From positions 62,001 through 126,000 of the forward strand of contig NZ_FTMV01000014.1 of NCBI RefSeq assembly GCF_900156175.1: a DNA stretch of 64,000 nucleotides. The letters are read 5' to 3'. The DNA comes from Janthinobacterium sp. TND4EL3. Its GTDB lineage: Bacteria; Pseudomonadota; Gammaproteobacteria; Burkholderiales; Burkholderiaceae_D. This document shows positions 10,045 to 17,725 of this stretch, piece after piece. The notes beneath the pieces were generated by a model that was not told where the DNA came from, searched no databases, and was given only the letters and a program-made list of their open reading frames with translations. The translations under genes were made by a program, and so were the position numbers. Numbering within the stretch: the stretch's first letter is position 1; each line of letters starts with the position of its first letter.

Positions 10045-10070
10045 ACAACGGCGCCCGCGGGCGCCGTTGT
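10045..10070. terminator. Bidirectional hairpin between convergent genes
   Basis: Near-perfect stem ACAACGGCGCC / GGCGCCGTTGT around a CGCG loop, located between the convergent YihY-like and AI-2E-transporter genes. The T run is short, so termination strength is uncertain. Confidence 0.65.
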
Positions 10071-10087
10071 TCTTGCGCTGCCGCAAA

Positions 10088-11284
10088 CTATTCGCCCAGC
10101 AGTTCGGCCACCACTTCCATCCCCTGCACGCGCTCGGCCACGACCTTCACGATGACGATGATGGGCACGCCCAGCAGCAAGCCCCAGACGCCCCACAGCC
10201 AGCCCCAGAACAGCAGGCTGACGAACACGGCCGTCGGATTCATGCGGGCGATGCGCCCCGTCATCCAGGTCGTCACAAAAGTGCCCACGAGGGTGGCGAT
10301 GGCCATCGACGTGCCCGTTACCAGCAAGACCATTTCCAGCGATTCGAACTGCAAGAAGGCCACCAGTCCCGTGGCGATGGTGATGAGCAGCGGACCGAAA
10401 TACGGCATGATATGCAGCAAGCCGGCCACGATGGCCCAGGCGCCCGCGTTTTCCAGGCCGATCACGCGCAGGGCGATCCACATCAGGACGGCCAGCAAGA
10501 CATTCGTGACGAGCAGCATGAACATATAGTTCTGGATCGAGGTATTGATGTCTTCCAGGATGTGCACCGTGACCTTCTTGCGGCTCAGCGACGGCCCCGT
10601 CAGCTTGACGAGCTTGCGCTTGAAGGTGTCGCCCGACAGCAGCAGGAAAAACACGAGGAAGATGACCATGGTGGCCTGGCTGAGGAAGCCCACGAGGCCC
10701 AGCGAACCGGCCCAGACCCAGTCCATGATCTTGAAATTGGGCGCCTCGGCCGCGGCGGCGCGGCGGTTGTTGCGGCGCGTTTCAGCGCCGGCGGCCACTT
10801 GCTCGATCTCATTGGCCACGGCCTGCATTTTCTGGAAGGTGCTGTTCTTGCCGCCCGTATTGGCGGCGATCAGGCGCGACAGCTTGTGTGTGGCGGCCGG
10901 CAACTCTTCCATGATCGATTCGAATTCGCCCTGCACGCGCTCGACGACGACGATGGAGCCGAACAGGATCAGGGCCGTGACGGCCGTGGCGCCGATGGCG
11001 CGCGGCAGGCGCAGCTTTTCCAGCCAGGCGACGACGGGATTGAGGGTATAGGCGATGAAAATGCCAAAGATGACGGGAATGAGGAATTTCTGTGCCCACT
11101 GCAGCGCATAGATGAAGCTGACGGTGGCGATGATGCCCAGGGCCATGCCGCGCGCATGGACATGCAGCGGCAGGCGCAAGGATGCGTCCGGCTGCTCGAC
11201 GGGCGCGCCCGCAGGTGGCCCGGCAGGACCGGTGGAGACAGCCGCCACCGGCTCGGGCGGGGTATCTGTAGGCTGAAGAGACAT
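10088..11284 (-). CDS. AI-2E family transporter (PerM/TqsA superfamily)
   Basis: 398 residues, polytopic inner membrane protein. A proline/alanine-rich N-terminal tail of about 45 residues precedes hydrophobic segments beginning ALGIIATVSFIYALQ, with the family-typical paired helices and the late block FGPLLITIATGLVAF followed by VWGLLLGVPIIVIVKVVAER. Members include putative exporters of quorum signals (TqsA) and Na+/H+ antiporters, so the substrate cannot be told from sequence. It is transcribed alone, toward the YihY-like gene. A second family member lies at 39431-40519; the two are clearly divergent in sequence and not a recent duplication. Confidence 0.88.
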   Translation of the reverse strand: MSLQPTDTPPEPVAAVSTGPAGPPAGAPVEQPDASLRLPLHVHARGMALGIIATVSFIYALQWAQKFLIPVIFGIFIAYTLNPVVAWLEKLRLPRAIGATAVTALILFGSIVVVERVQGEFESIMEELPAATHKLSRLIAANTGGKNSTFQKMQAVANEIEQVAAGAETRRNNRRAAAAEAPNFKIMDWVWAGSLGLVGFLSQATMVIFLVFFLLLSGDTFKRKLVKLTGPSLSRKKVTVHILEDINTSIQNYMFMLLVTNVLLAVLMWIALRVIGLENAGAWAIVAGLLHIMPYFGPLLITIATGLVAFLQFESLEMVLLVTGTSMAIATLVGTFVTTWMTGRIARMNPTAVFVSLLFWGWLWGVWGLLLGVPIIVIVKVVAERVQGMEVVAELLGE

Positions 11285-11356
11285 GCGATTCCCGCGACGG
11301 TCGGTGGTGGACCACAGGGCCAGCCCTGGGGCTGGCCGCTGCGGCAGGTCAGCTTG

Positions 11357-11668
11357 TTACTTGACGCGGATGTCGTTTTTCACCGACTTCACGCCCTTGA
11401 CGCCGCGCGCGATGTCGCCCGCTTTGGCTGCATCCGCTGGCTGGGCGACGAAGCCGCTCAGCTGAACCACGCCCTTGAAGGTTTCAACGTTGATTTCCGT
11501 CGATTTCAGGGTAGGCTCGTTGAAGATGCTGGCTTTGACCTTGGTGGTGATGGCCGTGTCGTCCAGGTATTCGCCCGTGCCTTCCTTGGTTGGGGTCGAG
11601 GCGCAGCCTGCAACGGCGAACAGGGAAGCGACGAAGAGGCCGGTAGCGATAGATTTGGTGAATTTCAT
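11357..11668 (-). CDS. BON-domain lipoprotein (OsmY-like)
   Basis: 103 residues from ATG 11668, chosen because AAGGA lies just upstream; the longer in-frame start at 11692 has no ribosome-binding site. Lipobox FAVAGC gives a lipid-anchored protein, then a single BON domain (DDTAITTKVKASIFNEPTLKS ... GVKSVKNDIRVK). BON domains bind phospholipid and appear in osmotic-stress proteins such as OsmY. It sits at the edge of a cluster of envelope-stress genes and is separated by 72 bp from the AI-2E-type gene downstream. Confidence 0.88.
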   Translation of the reverse strand: MKFTKSIATGLFVASLFAVAGCASTPTKEGTGEYLDDTAITTKVKASIFNEPTLKSTEINVETFKGVVQLSGFVAQPADAAKAGDIARGVKGVKSVKNDIRVK

Positions 11669-11751
11669 GGTGGTTTCCTTAGGAGTGGTCAATCAATGTG
11701 CTCACGATGAGCTTCTTATACCAGTGCGGTGACTGTGCGCCGTAGGGGCGC

Positions 11752-12306
11752 TCAGTAGCCGAACTGGGTTTTTGCAGCCTTGATACAGTCATCCTTGGCT
11801 GCGCCGGCTAATGCATCGCATTTTTCCGCTGCGACCTTGTACTCGGCTTTTCTCTTTGCTTCACGCGCATCGCTGCGCGCTTCGATGACTTTCTTGTCGG
11901 CCTTGGCGTCGGCCAGGGCCGCCACCTTGGTGGACTTGGCCAGCTTGACGCAGACATCCTTGTCGTTGCCCGTCAGCGCATTGCAGCGGGCCAGGTCGAC
12001 GTCGTAATTGGCATCGGCAATCTTGATGCGCGCCTTGGTGTAGGCACGCAGGGTATTCGTGTATTGCGCTTGAGCAACTGCTTCATCGTAGGCACGCACG
12101 GCCTTCGCTTCGGCGATGCAGACATCCTTCGGATTGCCCGTGATCTTCTCGCATTCGGCGTGGGCCTGCTTGTAATGCAAGGCAGCCTGCTCGTTGGCCG
12201 CCTTGTAGGCCGCTTTCGCTTCCGGCGTTGCCGCCAGCGCCTGGCCGCCCCATGCGGCGCAAGCCAGGCTGACGACGATGGCGGTGATGAGCTTATTCTT
12301 GTTCAT
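11752..12306 (-). CDS. Secreted protein with three Cys-pair repeats, function unknown
   Basis: 184 residues from ATG 12306 (AGGGAG 6 bases upstream), with a clean signal peptide ending ALAA. The mature part is Ala/Lys-rich and predicted helical, with three copies of a motif C-x2-(I/L)-x-G-x2-K-D-x-C: CEKITGNPKDVC, CNALTGNDKDVC and CDALAGAAKDDC, each followed by a helix containing (I/V)xxAK. Each pair could form a local disulfide, giving three disulfide-stapled helical hairpins in the periplasm. I do not recognise a named function. A perfect 16-bp palindrome lies 82 bp upstream of the start (12381-12396). The protein at 13277 has a related Cys-x8-Cys segment. Confidence 0.8.
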   Translation of the reverse strand: MNKNKLITAIVVSLACAAWGGQALAATPEAKAAYKAANEQAALHYKQAHAECEKITGNPKDVCIAEAKAVRAYDEAVAQAQYTNTLRAYTKARIKIADANYDVDLARCNALTGNDKDVCVKLAKSTKVAALADAKADKKVIEARSDAREAKRKAEYKVAAEKCDALAGAAKDDCIKAAKTQFGY

Positions 12307-12380
12307 GTATTTCTCCCTGGTAGTGACAAGCATGTCTGCTTGGCATGACTACCGTTTTACGTGGATCGCCCCCGATCTTC

Positions 12381-12396
12381 TGTACGCTGCCGTACA
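12381..12396 (-). promoter_or_regulatory. Palindromic regulatory motif, copy 1
   Basis: Reads TGTACGGCAGCGTACA on the minus strand, a perfect TGTACG-N4-CGTACA inverted repeat followed by GA. Centred 82 bp upstream of the triple-Cys-repeat gene. The half-site geometry (5-6-5) matches Crp/Fnr operators; identity of the binding protein is inference. Confidence 0.65.
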
Positions 12397-12497
12397 CAAG
12401 CAATTTATTTTGAACCAGGCAGGCAAGTGGGAAGAAATAACAACGCTTATGTGCGAAAAACACGCCATGCGACCATGGCGCCGCCCCCCGATAAGTA

Positions 12498-12513
12498 CGT
12501 GCGGCAGCGTACA
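12498..12513 (+). promoter_or_regulatory. Palindromic regulatory motif, copy 2
   Basis: CGTGCGGCAGCGTACA followed by GA, centred 68 bp upstream of the glycine-zipper lipoprotein start at 12574. Same core and same downstream GA as copies 1 and 8. Confidence 0.62.
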
Positions 12514-12573
12514 GACCGGGGACAGGGGCGTGACTAAGATGGCACTACACCCTTACCTCGTCAGGAGAATAAA

Positions 12574-13020
12574 ATGAAAACCAACGCCACCTTGGCGGCA
12601 CTGATGCTCGCCGCCACCGCCGTACTCAGCGGTTGCGCCACCGGTCCTACCCAGTCCCAACAATACTATCCGGCCAGCCAGCCTGAATCGGCCATGTACG
12701 GCACCGTCGACTCCATCCAGATCGTGCAGGGCGGCGGACAGACCAGCGGCGCCGGCGCCGTGGTCGGCGGCATCGCCGGCGCCCTGCTGGGCAATACCAT
12801 CGGCTCGGGCAGCGGCCGCACGGCCGCCACCGTGGCCGGCGCCGTCGCCGGCGGCGTCGTGGGCAACCAGGTGGAAGGCCGCAGGCAGCAAGCCCAGGCT
12901 TACCAGATCAGCGTGCGCCTCGACAACGGCGAATACCGCACCGTGGTGCAGGACAACGCCAATGATTTGCGCCCGGGCAACCGCGTGCGCGTCGTTGACG
13001 GCCGCGTCTACCGCTATTAA
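12574..13020 (+). CDS. Glycine-zipper 2TM lipoprotein (SlyB/PcpY-like)
   Basis: 148 residues from ATG 12574, with AGGAG upstream. Lipobox AVLSGC marks an outer-membrane lipoprotein; the centre holds a glycine zipper (GAGAVVGGIAGALLGNTIG and TVAGAVAGGVVGNQVEG, about residues 65-108), and the C-terminus is a small beta domain ending VRVVDGRVYRY. SlyB-type proteins form rings around outer-membrane proteins under PhoPQ or envelope stress in enterics. A DUF3309 mini-protein follows after 59 bp and shares a terminator, so these two form an operon. It is a close relative in plan of the protein at 21882. Confidence 0.88.
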   Translation: MKTNATLAALMLAATAVLSGCATGPTQSQQYYPASQPESAMYGTVDSIQIVQGGGQTSGAGAVVGGIAGALLGNTIGSGSGRTAATVAGAVAGGVVGNQVEGRRQQAQAYQISVRLDNGEYRTVVQDNANDLRPGNRVRVVDGRVYRY

Positions 13021-13079
13021 TCCACTGGCCGGGCTTGCCCCCAAGCCTGCGCCGGACCATGCACCAACAAGGAGATACC

Positions 13080-13232
13080 ATGGGCACCATCATTCTGATC
13101 ATCTTGATCCTGGCCCTGGTCGGCGTCCTGCCTACCTGGCCGCATAGCCGCAACTGGGGTTACGGCCCCAGCGGCATCGCCGGCCTGGTCGTAGTGATAC
13201 TGATCCTGCTATTACTGACAGGCAGGTTGTAA
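13080..13232 (+). CDS. DUF3309 family mini membrane protein
   Basis: 50 residues from ATG 13080 (AAGGAG 5 bases upstream); longer in-frame starts would add a non-hydrophobic leader. Two transmembrane segments flank WPHSRNWGYGPSGIAG, the signature of DUF3309. Function unknown; members are commonly stress-induced and found beside CsbD/YqjD-type genes. The terminator overlaps the stop codon (13232-13257). Confidence 0.88.
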   Translation: MGTIILIILILALVGVLPTWPHSRNWGYGPSGIAGLVVVILILLLLTGRL

Positions 13233-13257
13233 AAAAAGGCGCCGCGGCGCCTTTTTT
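13232..13257 (+). terminator. Rho-independent terminator after DUF3309 gene
   Basis: AAAAAAGGCGCC, GC loop, GGCGCCTTTTTT: an 11-12 bp stem flanked by A and T tracts, so it could act in both directions. Confidence 0.9.
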
Positions 13258-13276
13258 ATTTCAAGGAGGAAATATC

Positions 13277-13579
13277 ATGACTATCCGCAACACACTCTTG
13301 GCCACCCTGTTCGCCTGCAGCGTGGCGCCACTGGCATTGGCCCAGACGGCCGCGCCGCAGCCGGGCGACCCGCAACGCTGGTATCAGGAAGACAGCACGC
13401 CGCAAGCCCAGCTGCGCACCCTGCGCAAGGAAATCGCCGCCGCCCTGGCCGAGGCCAAAAAAGCTTGTCGGCTGGAACCGTCCGCCACGCGCGCCAGTTG
13501 CCTGAAGGATGCGCAGGACACCTACCGTCAAGACATGGCGAACGCGGAAAAACTGCGTGAAGCGGCCCATCCGCAGTGA
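13277..13579 (+). CDS. Small secreted protein, function unknown
   Basis: 100 residues with a perfect AAGGAGG ribosome-binding site and a signal peptide cleaved after PLALA. The mature chain is helical and charged, with one Cys pair (KKACRLEPSATRASCLKDAQ) reminiscent of the repeats in the 11752-12306 protein. No named family recognised. It begins 45 bp after the preceding stop, beyond a terminator, so it may have its own promoter or be read through. Confidence 0.75.
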   Translation: MTIRNTLLATLFACSVAPLALAQTAAPQPGDPQRWYQEDSTPQAQLRTLRKEIAAALAEAKKACRLEPSATRASCLKDAQDTYRQDMANAEKLREAAHPQ

Positions 13580-13582
13580 TAT

Positions 13583-13712
13583 GCCGCTTCCGGCAACGCC
13601 TGACAACACCATCGCAAGCGGAAGGGCGAGGTGGCCATGGCGCCGGGCCGCTGCGCATCGCAGGCCGCCCATGCCGGCGCGCGGCAGGTGTTGACAGGCG
13701 TCACTAAGCGGC
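13583..13712. repeat. Large imperfect inverted repeat between convergent genes
   Basis: Arms ACGCCTGACAACACC (13596-13610) and GGTGTTGACAGGCGT (13687-13701) pair with one mismatch; beyond a small internal loop the pairing resumes with GCCGCTT (13583-13589) against AAGCGGC (13706-13712). The arms enclose 76 bp of very GC-rich sequence and the right arm runs into the end of the patatin gene. No T tract, so it is not a standard terminator. Confidence 0.5.
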
Positions 13713-14858
13713 GTCGCGTTCGTATGGCGGCAACTCGTGCACGACGAGCGGCGTGTCTTCCGTCACAAAAGCGAGCCAGCCGGCCGCCTTGATCGCGCGC
13801 AAGGCGTCCTGGTAGCCCTGCTCCCAGCGCCACTCGATGGAGCCCCTGGAAAAATTGATGTCCTTGGCCGCCATATGCCAGTCGCGCCCCGCATACGGCA
13901 GGCGCACGATGTGCATGGTGCTGTCGCAGCCGAGCGCCGCCAGTTCTTCGGCCTGGCGCTGGCTGTGCGCGTCCTCGGGCAGGCGGGCATACAGTTCGCG
14001 CAGCTTGTGCTGCATGGTATGCATGTTGACGTAGTCCTCGATATGGCGCTTCGAACGCGAGGCGAAGGTGACGTCCTTTTGCCGCGTCTGCACTTCATCG
14101 AGCGTCGTCGGTTCCGGGCCTTCCGAGCTCCACAGGTCGACCATGAAGACGAGCGTGTCGACGTGGGGCGTGTCATCGAGCACGGTTTCCAGCGGCGTGT
14201 TCGAGTACAGGCCGCCATCCCAGTACAGGTCGCCATCGACGCGCACGCCGGCAAAGCCGGGCGGCAAGGCGCCGCTGGCGCGGATGTGGTCTGCCGTCAA
14301 CGGCTGCTGGTGGCTGTCAAAACTGATGAGGCTGCCGCATTTGACGCGCAGGGCATTCACCGTCAGGCGCATGCCGCCCGGCTGGTTCAGGTAATCGAAA
14401 TCGACCAGCTCCCCGAGCGTGCCGGCCAGCTCGCCCGTATCGTAAAAGCTCGCTTCTTCCGGCTTGACGGCGATTCCTGCGGGGAAAAGGCTGAAGACGC
14501 GCGGCTTGAAGAAGCCGGGCACGCCGCGCAGCACCGTATCGAGCGTGGCCAGCCAGATGTTCGAGCGGCGTTGCTGGTCAGACACCAGGTTCATGTCGAT
14601 ACTGTCGCGGTGCGCCACGCGCTGCCAGAACTGTTTCAGACGCACGAGGCGGTCTTCGTGTTTGTTGCCAGCAAGAATGGCGGCATTGATGGCGCCGATC
14701 GAGGTGCCCACCACCCAGTCGGGCGCCAGGCCATGTTCGTGCAGCGCGTGGTAGACGCCGGCCTGGTAGGCGCCCAGCGCGCCGCCGCCTTGCAGCACCA
14801 GCACGATGCGCAGGCGCGAGGGATTTAACTGATTGATCGGTGTCTTCGCATTCGTCAT
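13704..14858 (-). CDS. Patatin-like phospholipase (RssA family, DUF3734 type)
   Basis: 384 residues. Patatin catalytic elements are complete: oxyanion loop GGGALG (residues 24-29), nucleophile elbow GTSIG (Ser53) and the dyad Asp in WDGGLYSNTP (Asp214), so an active serine acyl hydrolase acting on membrane lipids is expected. The C-terminal third matches the DUF3734 extension of bacterial patatins. I prefer ATG 14858 (GAGGGG upstream) over ATG 14903, which has no clear ribosome-binding site. Monocistronic on the minus strand, converging on the 13277 gene. Confidence 0.88.
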   Translation of the reverse strand: MTNAKTPINQLNPSRLRIVLVLQGGGALGAYQAGVYHALHEHGLAPDWVVGTSIGAINAAILAGNKHEDRLVRLKQFWQRVAHRDSIDMNLVSDQQRRSNIWLATLDTVLRGVPGFFKPRVFSLFPAGIAVKPEEASFYDTGELAGTLGELVDFDYLNQPGGMRLTVNALRVKCGSLISFDSHQQPLTADHIRASGALPPGFAGVRVDGDLYWDGGLYSNTPLETVLDDTPHVDTLVFMVDLWSSEGPEPTTLDEVQTRQKDVTFASRSKRHIEDYVNMHTMQHKLRELYARLPEDAHSQRQAEELAALGCDSTMHIVRLPYAGRDWHMAAKDINFSRGSIEWRWEQGYQDALRAIKAAGWLAFVTEDTPLVVHELPPYERDAA

Positions 14859-14972
14859 CAAGATGGCCCCTCTGTGCGCCGCGCGGAATGCGGCGTGAAT
14901 CATTGTAAGGGATTGTGCGCGCTTAAGGCATTGTGCGCGCTTGCGCGTGCGCGCGTCGGACGTTGCGTACAG

Positions 14973-15001
14973 GCAAAAAAAACGCCGTCAATGACGGCGT
15001 T
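14973..15001 (-). terminator. Terminator of the yqjD-like operon
   Basis: On the minus strand: AACGCCGTC, ATT loop, GACGGCGTT then eight T residues. Lies 17 bp after the last gene of the six-gene minus-strand run. Confidence 0.9.
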
Positions 15002-15017
15002 CCTGTGCGGCTGGCGT

Positions 15018-15356
15018 TCAGCGCTTGCGGCGCAGCCAGCTGGCGGCGACGGCGGCCACGGCCACAAGGACCAGGGCCGGCTTGACCAGCTTCTTGCGGC
15101 CGATGAAGGACAGCGCCGTCAGCACATAGGGCATGGCGCCTTGCAAACGCATGCCGCCCGGCGCCAGCAATGATTCGACGCGGTGGCCGGCAAAGCCGAC
15201 GGCTGTCTCGACCACGCCCTGCAACAGGGACTCGGGACGCAGCGCGTAGCTTGCATTGGCGCGCGCATGCACGATGCCCACGCGATACATTTCGCCCTGG
15301 GCAATCAACAAGCGCTTGCGGGCAGCCTGCTCTGCCAGTTTGTCGTTATCCGACAT
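15018..15356 (-). CDS. Small membrane protein in yqjDE-like operon
   Basis: 112 residues, hydrophilic helical N-terminal two thirds and one C-terminal transmembrane segment (PALVLVAVAAVAASWL) ending in RRKR. It occupies the position of yqjK in the enterobacterial yqjD-yqjE-yqjK operon, but I see no convincing sequence match to YqjK, so the role is assigned by context only. Last gene before the terminator. Confidence 0.7.
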   Translation of the reverse strand: MSDNDKLAEQAARKRLLIAQGEMYRVGIVHARANASYALRPESLLQGVVETAVGFAGHRVESLLAPGGMRLQGAMPYVLTALSFIGRKKLVKPALVLVAVAAVAASWLRRKR

Positions 15357-15411
15357 GAATTCTCCTCGAAAGGCAGTCCGGGCATGGCGGAGGGTCTCCT
15401 CCGCCAGCCGG

Positions 15412-15798
15412 CTACATCAACATGTCGCGGTCCGCCTTCAGTTCGGCCATGGTGGCCGGCATGGAGAGCTTTCCTTGACGCAGCATGGCGCGCGCGTACA
15501 TGACCAGGCCGATGGCCAGCAGTACGAACACGACCGTCATGATCGCCAGGATCTTCCAGCCCAGGCTATCCCAGGCCAGAAAGACCACCAGCACGCTGCC
15601 GTAAGCGATGGCAAACAAGCCTGCCACCGTCGCCAGCGCGAAAATGACCACCAGCTGCAGCATGTGATTGCGCACTTCCGACAGTTCGATGGTGGCCAGC
15701 TCCAGCCGCGACAACATCAGTCCGACGGCGTTCCTGGCCAGGCCGGCGACCGAGCCGATCAATCCCGGCCCCTGGTGAGACGAAGCAGACTTGTCCAT
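15412..15798 (-). CDS. Phage-holin-superfamily III / YqjE-like membrane protein
   Basis: 128 residues from ATG 15798 (CAGGAG upstream). Two adjacent transmembrane segments (LQLVVIFALATVAGLFAIAYGSVLVVFLAW and ILAIMTVVFVLLAIGLVMYA), a preceding amphipathic helix and a short charged tail are the YqjE arrangement. Despite the holin-like fold name these are chromosomal membrane proteins of unknown function that accompany YqjD. 17 bp downstream of the YqjD-like gene, 55 bp before the next. Confidence 0.82.
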   Translation of the reverse strand: MDKSASSHQGPGLIGSVAGLARNAVGLMLSRLELATIELSEVRNHMLQLVVIFALATVAGLFAIAYGSVLVVFLAWDSLGWKILAIMTVVFVLLAIGLVMYARAMLRQGKLSMPATMAELKADRDMLM

Positions 15799-15815
15799 AT
15801 CGCTCCTGAATGGGA

Positions 15816-16118
15816 TTACTTGCGGCCCAGGATGAAGCCGACCAGTACGCCGACGCCAGCGGCAACGGCCACCGTGCGCCATGGGTTTTCCTTGACGTAA
15901 CCGTCTGCCTGGGCAGCCATCTGCTTGGTAGCAACGATGGCCGACGCCTGCGCTTCATGCGCCTTGGCCAGGGCGGCGTCCAGGGTCTTCATGCCCTTGA
16001 CGCGCACTTCATCGGCTTTTTCGCCGGTCAGGGCGGCGGCGGCGCTGAACAGGGCTTGCGCATCCTTGACCAGGGTTTTGACATCGTTATTGACGGTGGT
16101 GATATTGTTTTCCAACAT
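15816..16118 (-). CDS. YqjD/ElaB/YgaM family ribosome-associated membrane protein (DUF883)
   Basis: 100 residues from ATG 16118, ribosome-binding site AAGGAG. Long amphipathic helix, then KENPWRTVAVAAGVGVLVGFILGRK: the conserved ENPW-(x)-VG(x)GVLIG-like tail anchor of the family. In E. coli these C-tail-anchored proteins bind ribosomes in stationary phase under RpoS control. First of the yqjDE-like trio. Confidence 0.9.
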   Translation of the reverse strand: MLENNITTVNNDVKTLVKDAQALFSAAAALTGEKADEVRVKGMKTLDAALAKAHEAQASAIVATKQMAAQADGYVKENPWRTVAVAAGVGVLVGFILGRK

Positions 16119-16176
16119 GGTTTAGCTCCTTAGCTGTGGATGAATGTAGCTACTATACCTACTTTACTCAAAAACA

Positions 16177-16713
16177 CTATTCCATCAGATCGCGCATATC
16201 ATCGGCGTGCTCTTCCTCGACGGCCATGATCTTGATCAACAAATGCCGCGTCGTCGGGTCGCTGTCGCCCACTTTGACGATCATCTGGCGGTACGATTCG
16301 ATCGCCACGCGCTCCGCGATCAGGTTGGCACGCACCATGCTTTGCACGTCTTCGGAGTCATCATACTCGGCATGGCTGCGTGCGAGCAATGTTGCCGGAT
16401 TAAAATCTGGCTTGCCATTCAATTGCACGATGCGCTCGGCCAGCCAGTCGGCGTGCTCCTGTTCCTGCTGCGCATGCTCAAGGAATTCAGCCTTGATGGT
16501 GCCGTTGTCGCGTCCGCTCACGGTGTAGTAATGGCGCTTATAGCGCGCAATACACACGAGTTCGGTGGCCAGCGCCCCATTCAACAGGGTAATCAATTCC
16601 TCGCGATTGCCCTGGTAGCCGGCCGTCACGGCGCCGTCGTCCAGGTTTTTCGCGGCGGCGCGGATGGCGGCCGTATCGATGCCAGCTGGAATCTCAACAG
16701 ATGTTGGTGTCAT
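16177..16713 (-). CDS. Ferritin-like four-helix-bundle protein
   Basis: 178 residues from ATG 16713 (AAGGAAG upstream). Iron-ligand pattern of the ferritin/bacterioferritin fold is visible: Glu in TELVCIARYKRHY, EQEH in HAQQEQEHADWL, Glu in IAERVAIESYRQM and EEEH in AVEEEHADDMRD, giving two ExxH motifs plus bridging Glu residues. Probably binds iron or acts in oxidative stress; not a typical Bfr because the haem Met position cannot be recognised. It follows the OmpA-like lipoprotein gene by 87 bp in the same direction. Confidence 0.85.
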   Translation of the reverse strand: MTPTSVEIPAGIDTAAIRAAAKNLDDGAVTAGYQGNREELITLLNGALATELVCIARYKRHYYTVSGRDNGTIKAEFLEHAQQEQEHADWLAERIVQLNGKPDFNPATLLARSHAEYDDSEDVQSMVRANLIAERVAIESYRQMIVKVGDSDPTTRHLLIKIMAVEEEHADDMRDLME

Positions 16714-16800
16714 GATGCTTCCTTTCAAGTCTTGCATGGGTATCCACCGGCCAACCTTCGGCCGGTGCTGCCTTTCTACTGCCGCGTCAAATGGCGCGGC

Positions 16801-17700
16801 TTAGCGGCGGGCGGGAATCGCCGTGTTGTCCTCGGACAAGACGATTTCCACACGGCGATTCAGCTGGCGGTTTGCCGCCGTATCGTTGCCGGCTGCCGGA
16901 TAGGCGGCGCCATAGCCCTTGGTGGCGATGCGGTCGCGGCTGATGCCTTGCTCCAGCAGCGCATTGCGCACGGCTTCGGCGCGGCGCTGCGACAGTTCCA
17001 GGTTGTGCGCGGAACCGCCCGTGCTGTCCGTGAAGCCTTCGATCAATACCGTGCGCTGCGGGTTGTTTTTCAGCACCTCGGCCAGCTTGCGCGCCGTATT
17101 CACGCCGTCGGCCGTCAGGTTCGCCTTGTCCGTGCCAAACAGCACGTCGCCCAAGGTGATCACCATGCCGCGTTCCGTTTTCTTGGCGGCCAGGTCGGCC
17201 AGCTGGGCTTCGAGTCCGGCGGCGCGGGCTTGCGCATCGCGCGCCGACGCTTCTGCCGCCTGCGCCTGGGCCTTGGCCGCTTCCGCATCCGCTTGCGCCG
17301 CCTGGGCACGCGCCGTGGCCTGGTCGGCCTGCTGCGTGCGCGCATCGAGGCGCAACTGGTCGCGCTGCTTGCCGGCATTGGCGATATCGGCTTCGGCTGC
17401 TTTCTGCTTGGCGACTTCTTGCGCCGTGGCTATCTTTTGCTTGGCCAGGTAGGCCAGCTTGTCGACTTTTTCGCTGTCTTCCTGGCGCGTGGCGGCGGCG
17501 TTTGCCGCTTCCAGCGCGGCGCTCGCTTCGCGGAATTCGCGTGGCGCATAGGTCGATACCATCGGATTCGATTGCGCCGCCATGTAGTCGCCGCGCGTCT
17601 GGTCGAGCAGGCTGGTGGTGGTCGGTGCGGAGCTGCAGGCGGCAACGAGGGCGGCCATGGCCAGCAGGCCGGGAATGGTGGTGTAGGTAGCTTTTTTCAT
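16801..17700 (-). CDS. DUF4398 + OmpA-domain lipoprotein
   Basis: 299 residues from ATG 17700. Lipobox LVAACS; DUF4398-like helical domain (residues about 25-100, FREASAALEAANAAATRQED); Ala/Gln/Lys-rich coiled coil of about 90 residues; C-terminal OmpA peptidoglycan-binding domain (VLFGTDKANLTADG, GFTDSTG, NRRVEI). An outer-membrane lipoprotein that grips peptidoglycan, with a long coiled-coil spacer. The gene directly downstream of the DUF4398 lipoprotein (25-bp gap), so one operon. Confidence 0.9.
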   Translation of the reverse strand: MKKATYTTIPGLLAMAALVAACSSAPTTTSLLDQTRGDYMAAQSNPMVSTYAPREFREASAALEAANAAATRQEDSEKVDKLAYLAKQKIATAQEVAKQKAAEADIANAGKQRDQLRLDARTQQADQATARAQAAQADAEAAKAQAQAAEASARDAQARAAGLEAQLADLAAKKTERGMVITLGDVLFGTDKANLTADGVNTARKLAEVLKNNPQRTVLIEGFTDSTGGSAHNLELSQRRAEAVRNALLEQGISRDRIATKGYGAAYPAAGNDTAANRQLNRRVEIVLSEDNTAIPARR

Positions 17701-17725
17701 GATGGAATCCTGTTCTTCTTGTTCG

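Noticed and set aside
11690-11760. Ninth palindrome copy upstream of the BON lipoprotein
   Set aside because: The minus strand has GGCGCACAG like a right half-site, but the left half-site (TGTnCG) is missing.
14912-14985. Palindrome copy near the patatin promoter
   Set aside because: CGTACAGG is one half-site only, and the nearby GTGCGCGC repeats (14912 and 14930) are simple direct repeats.
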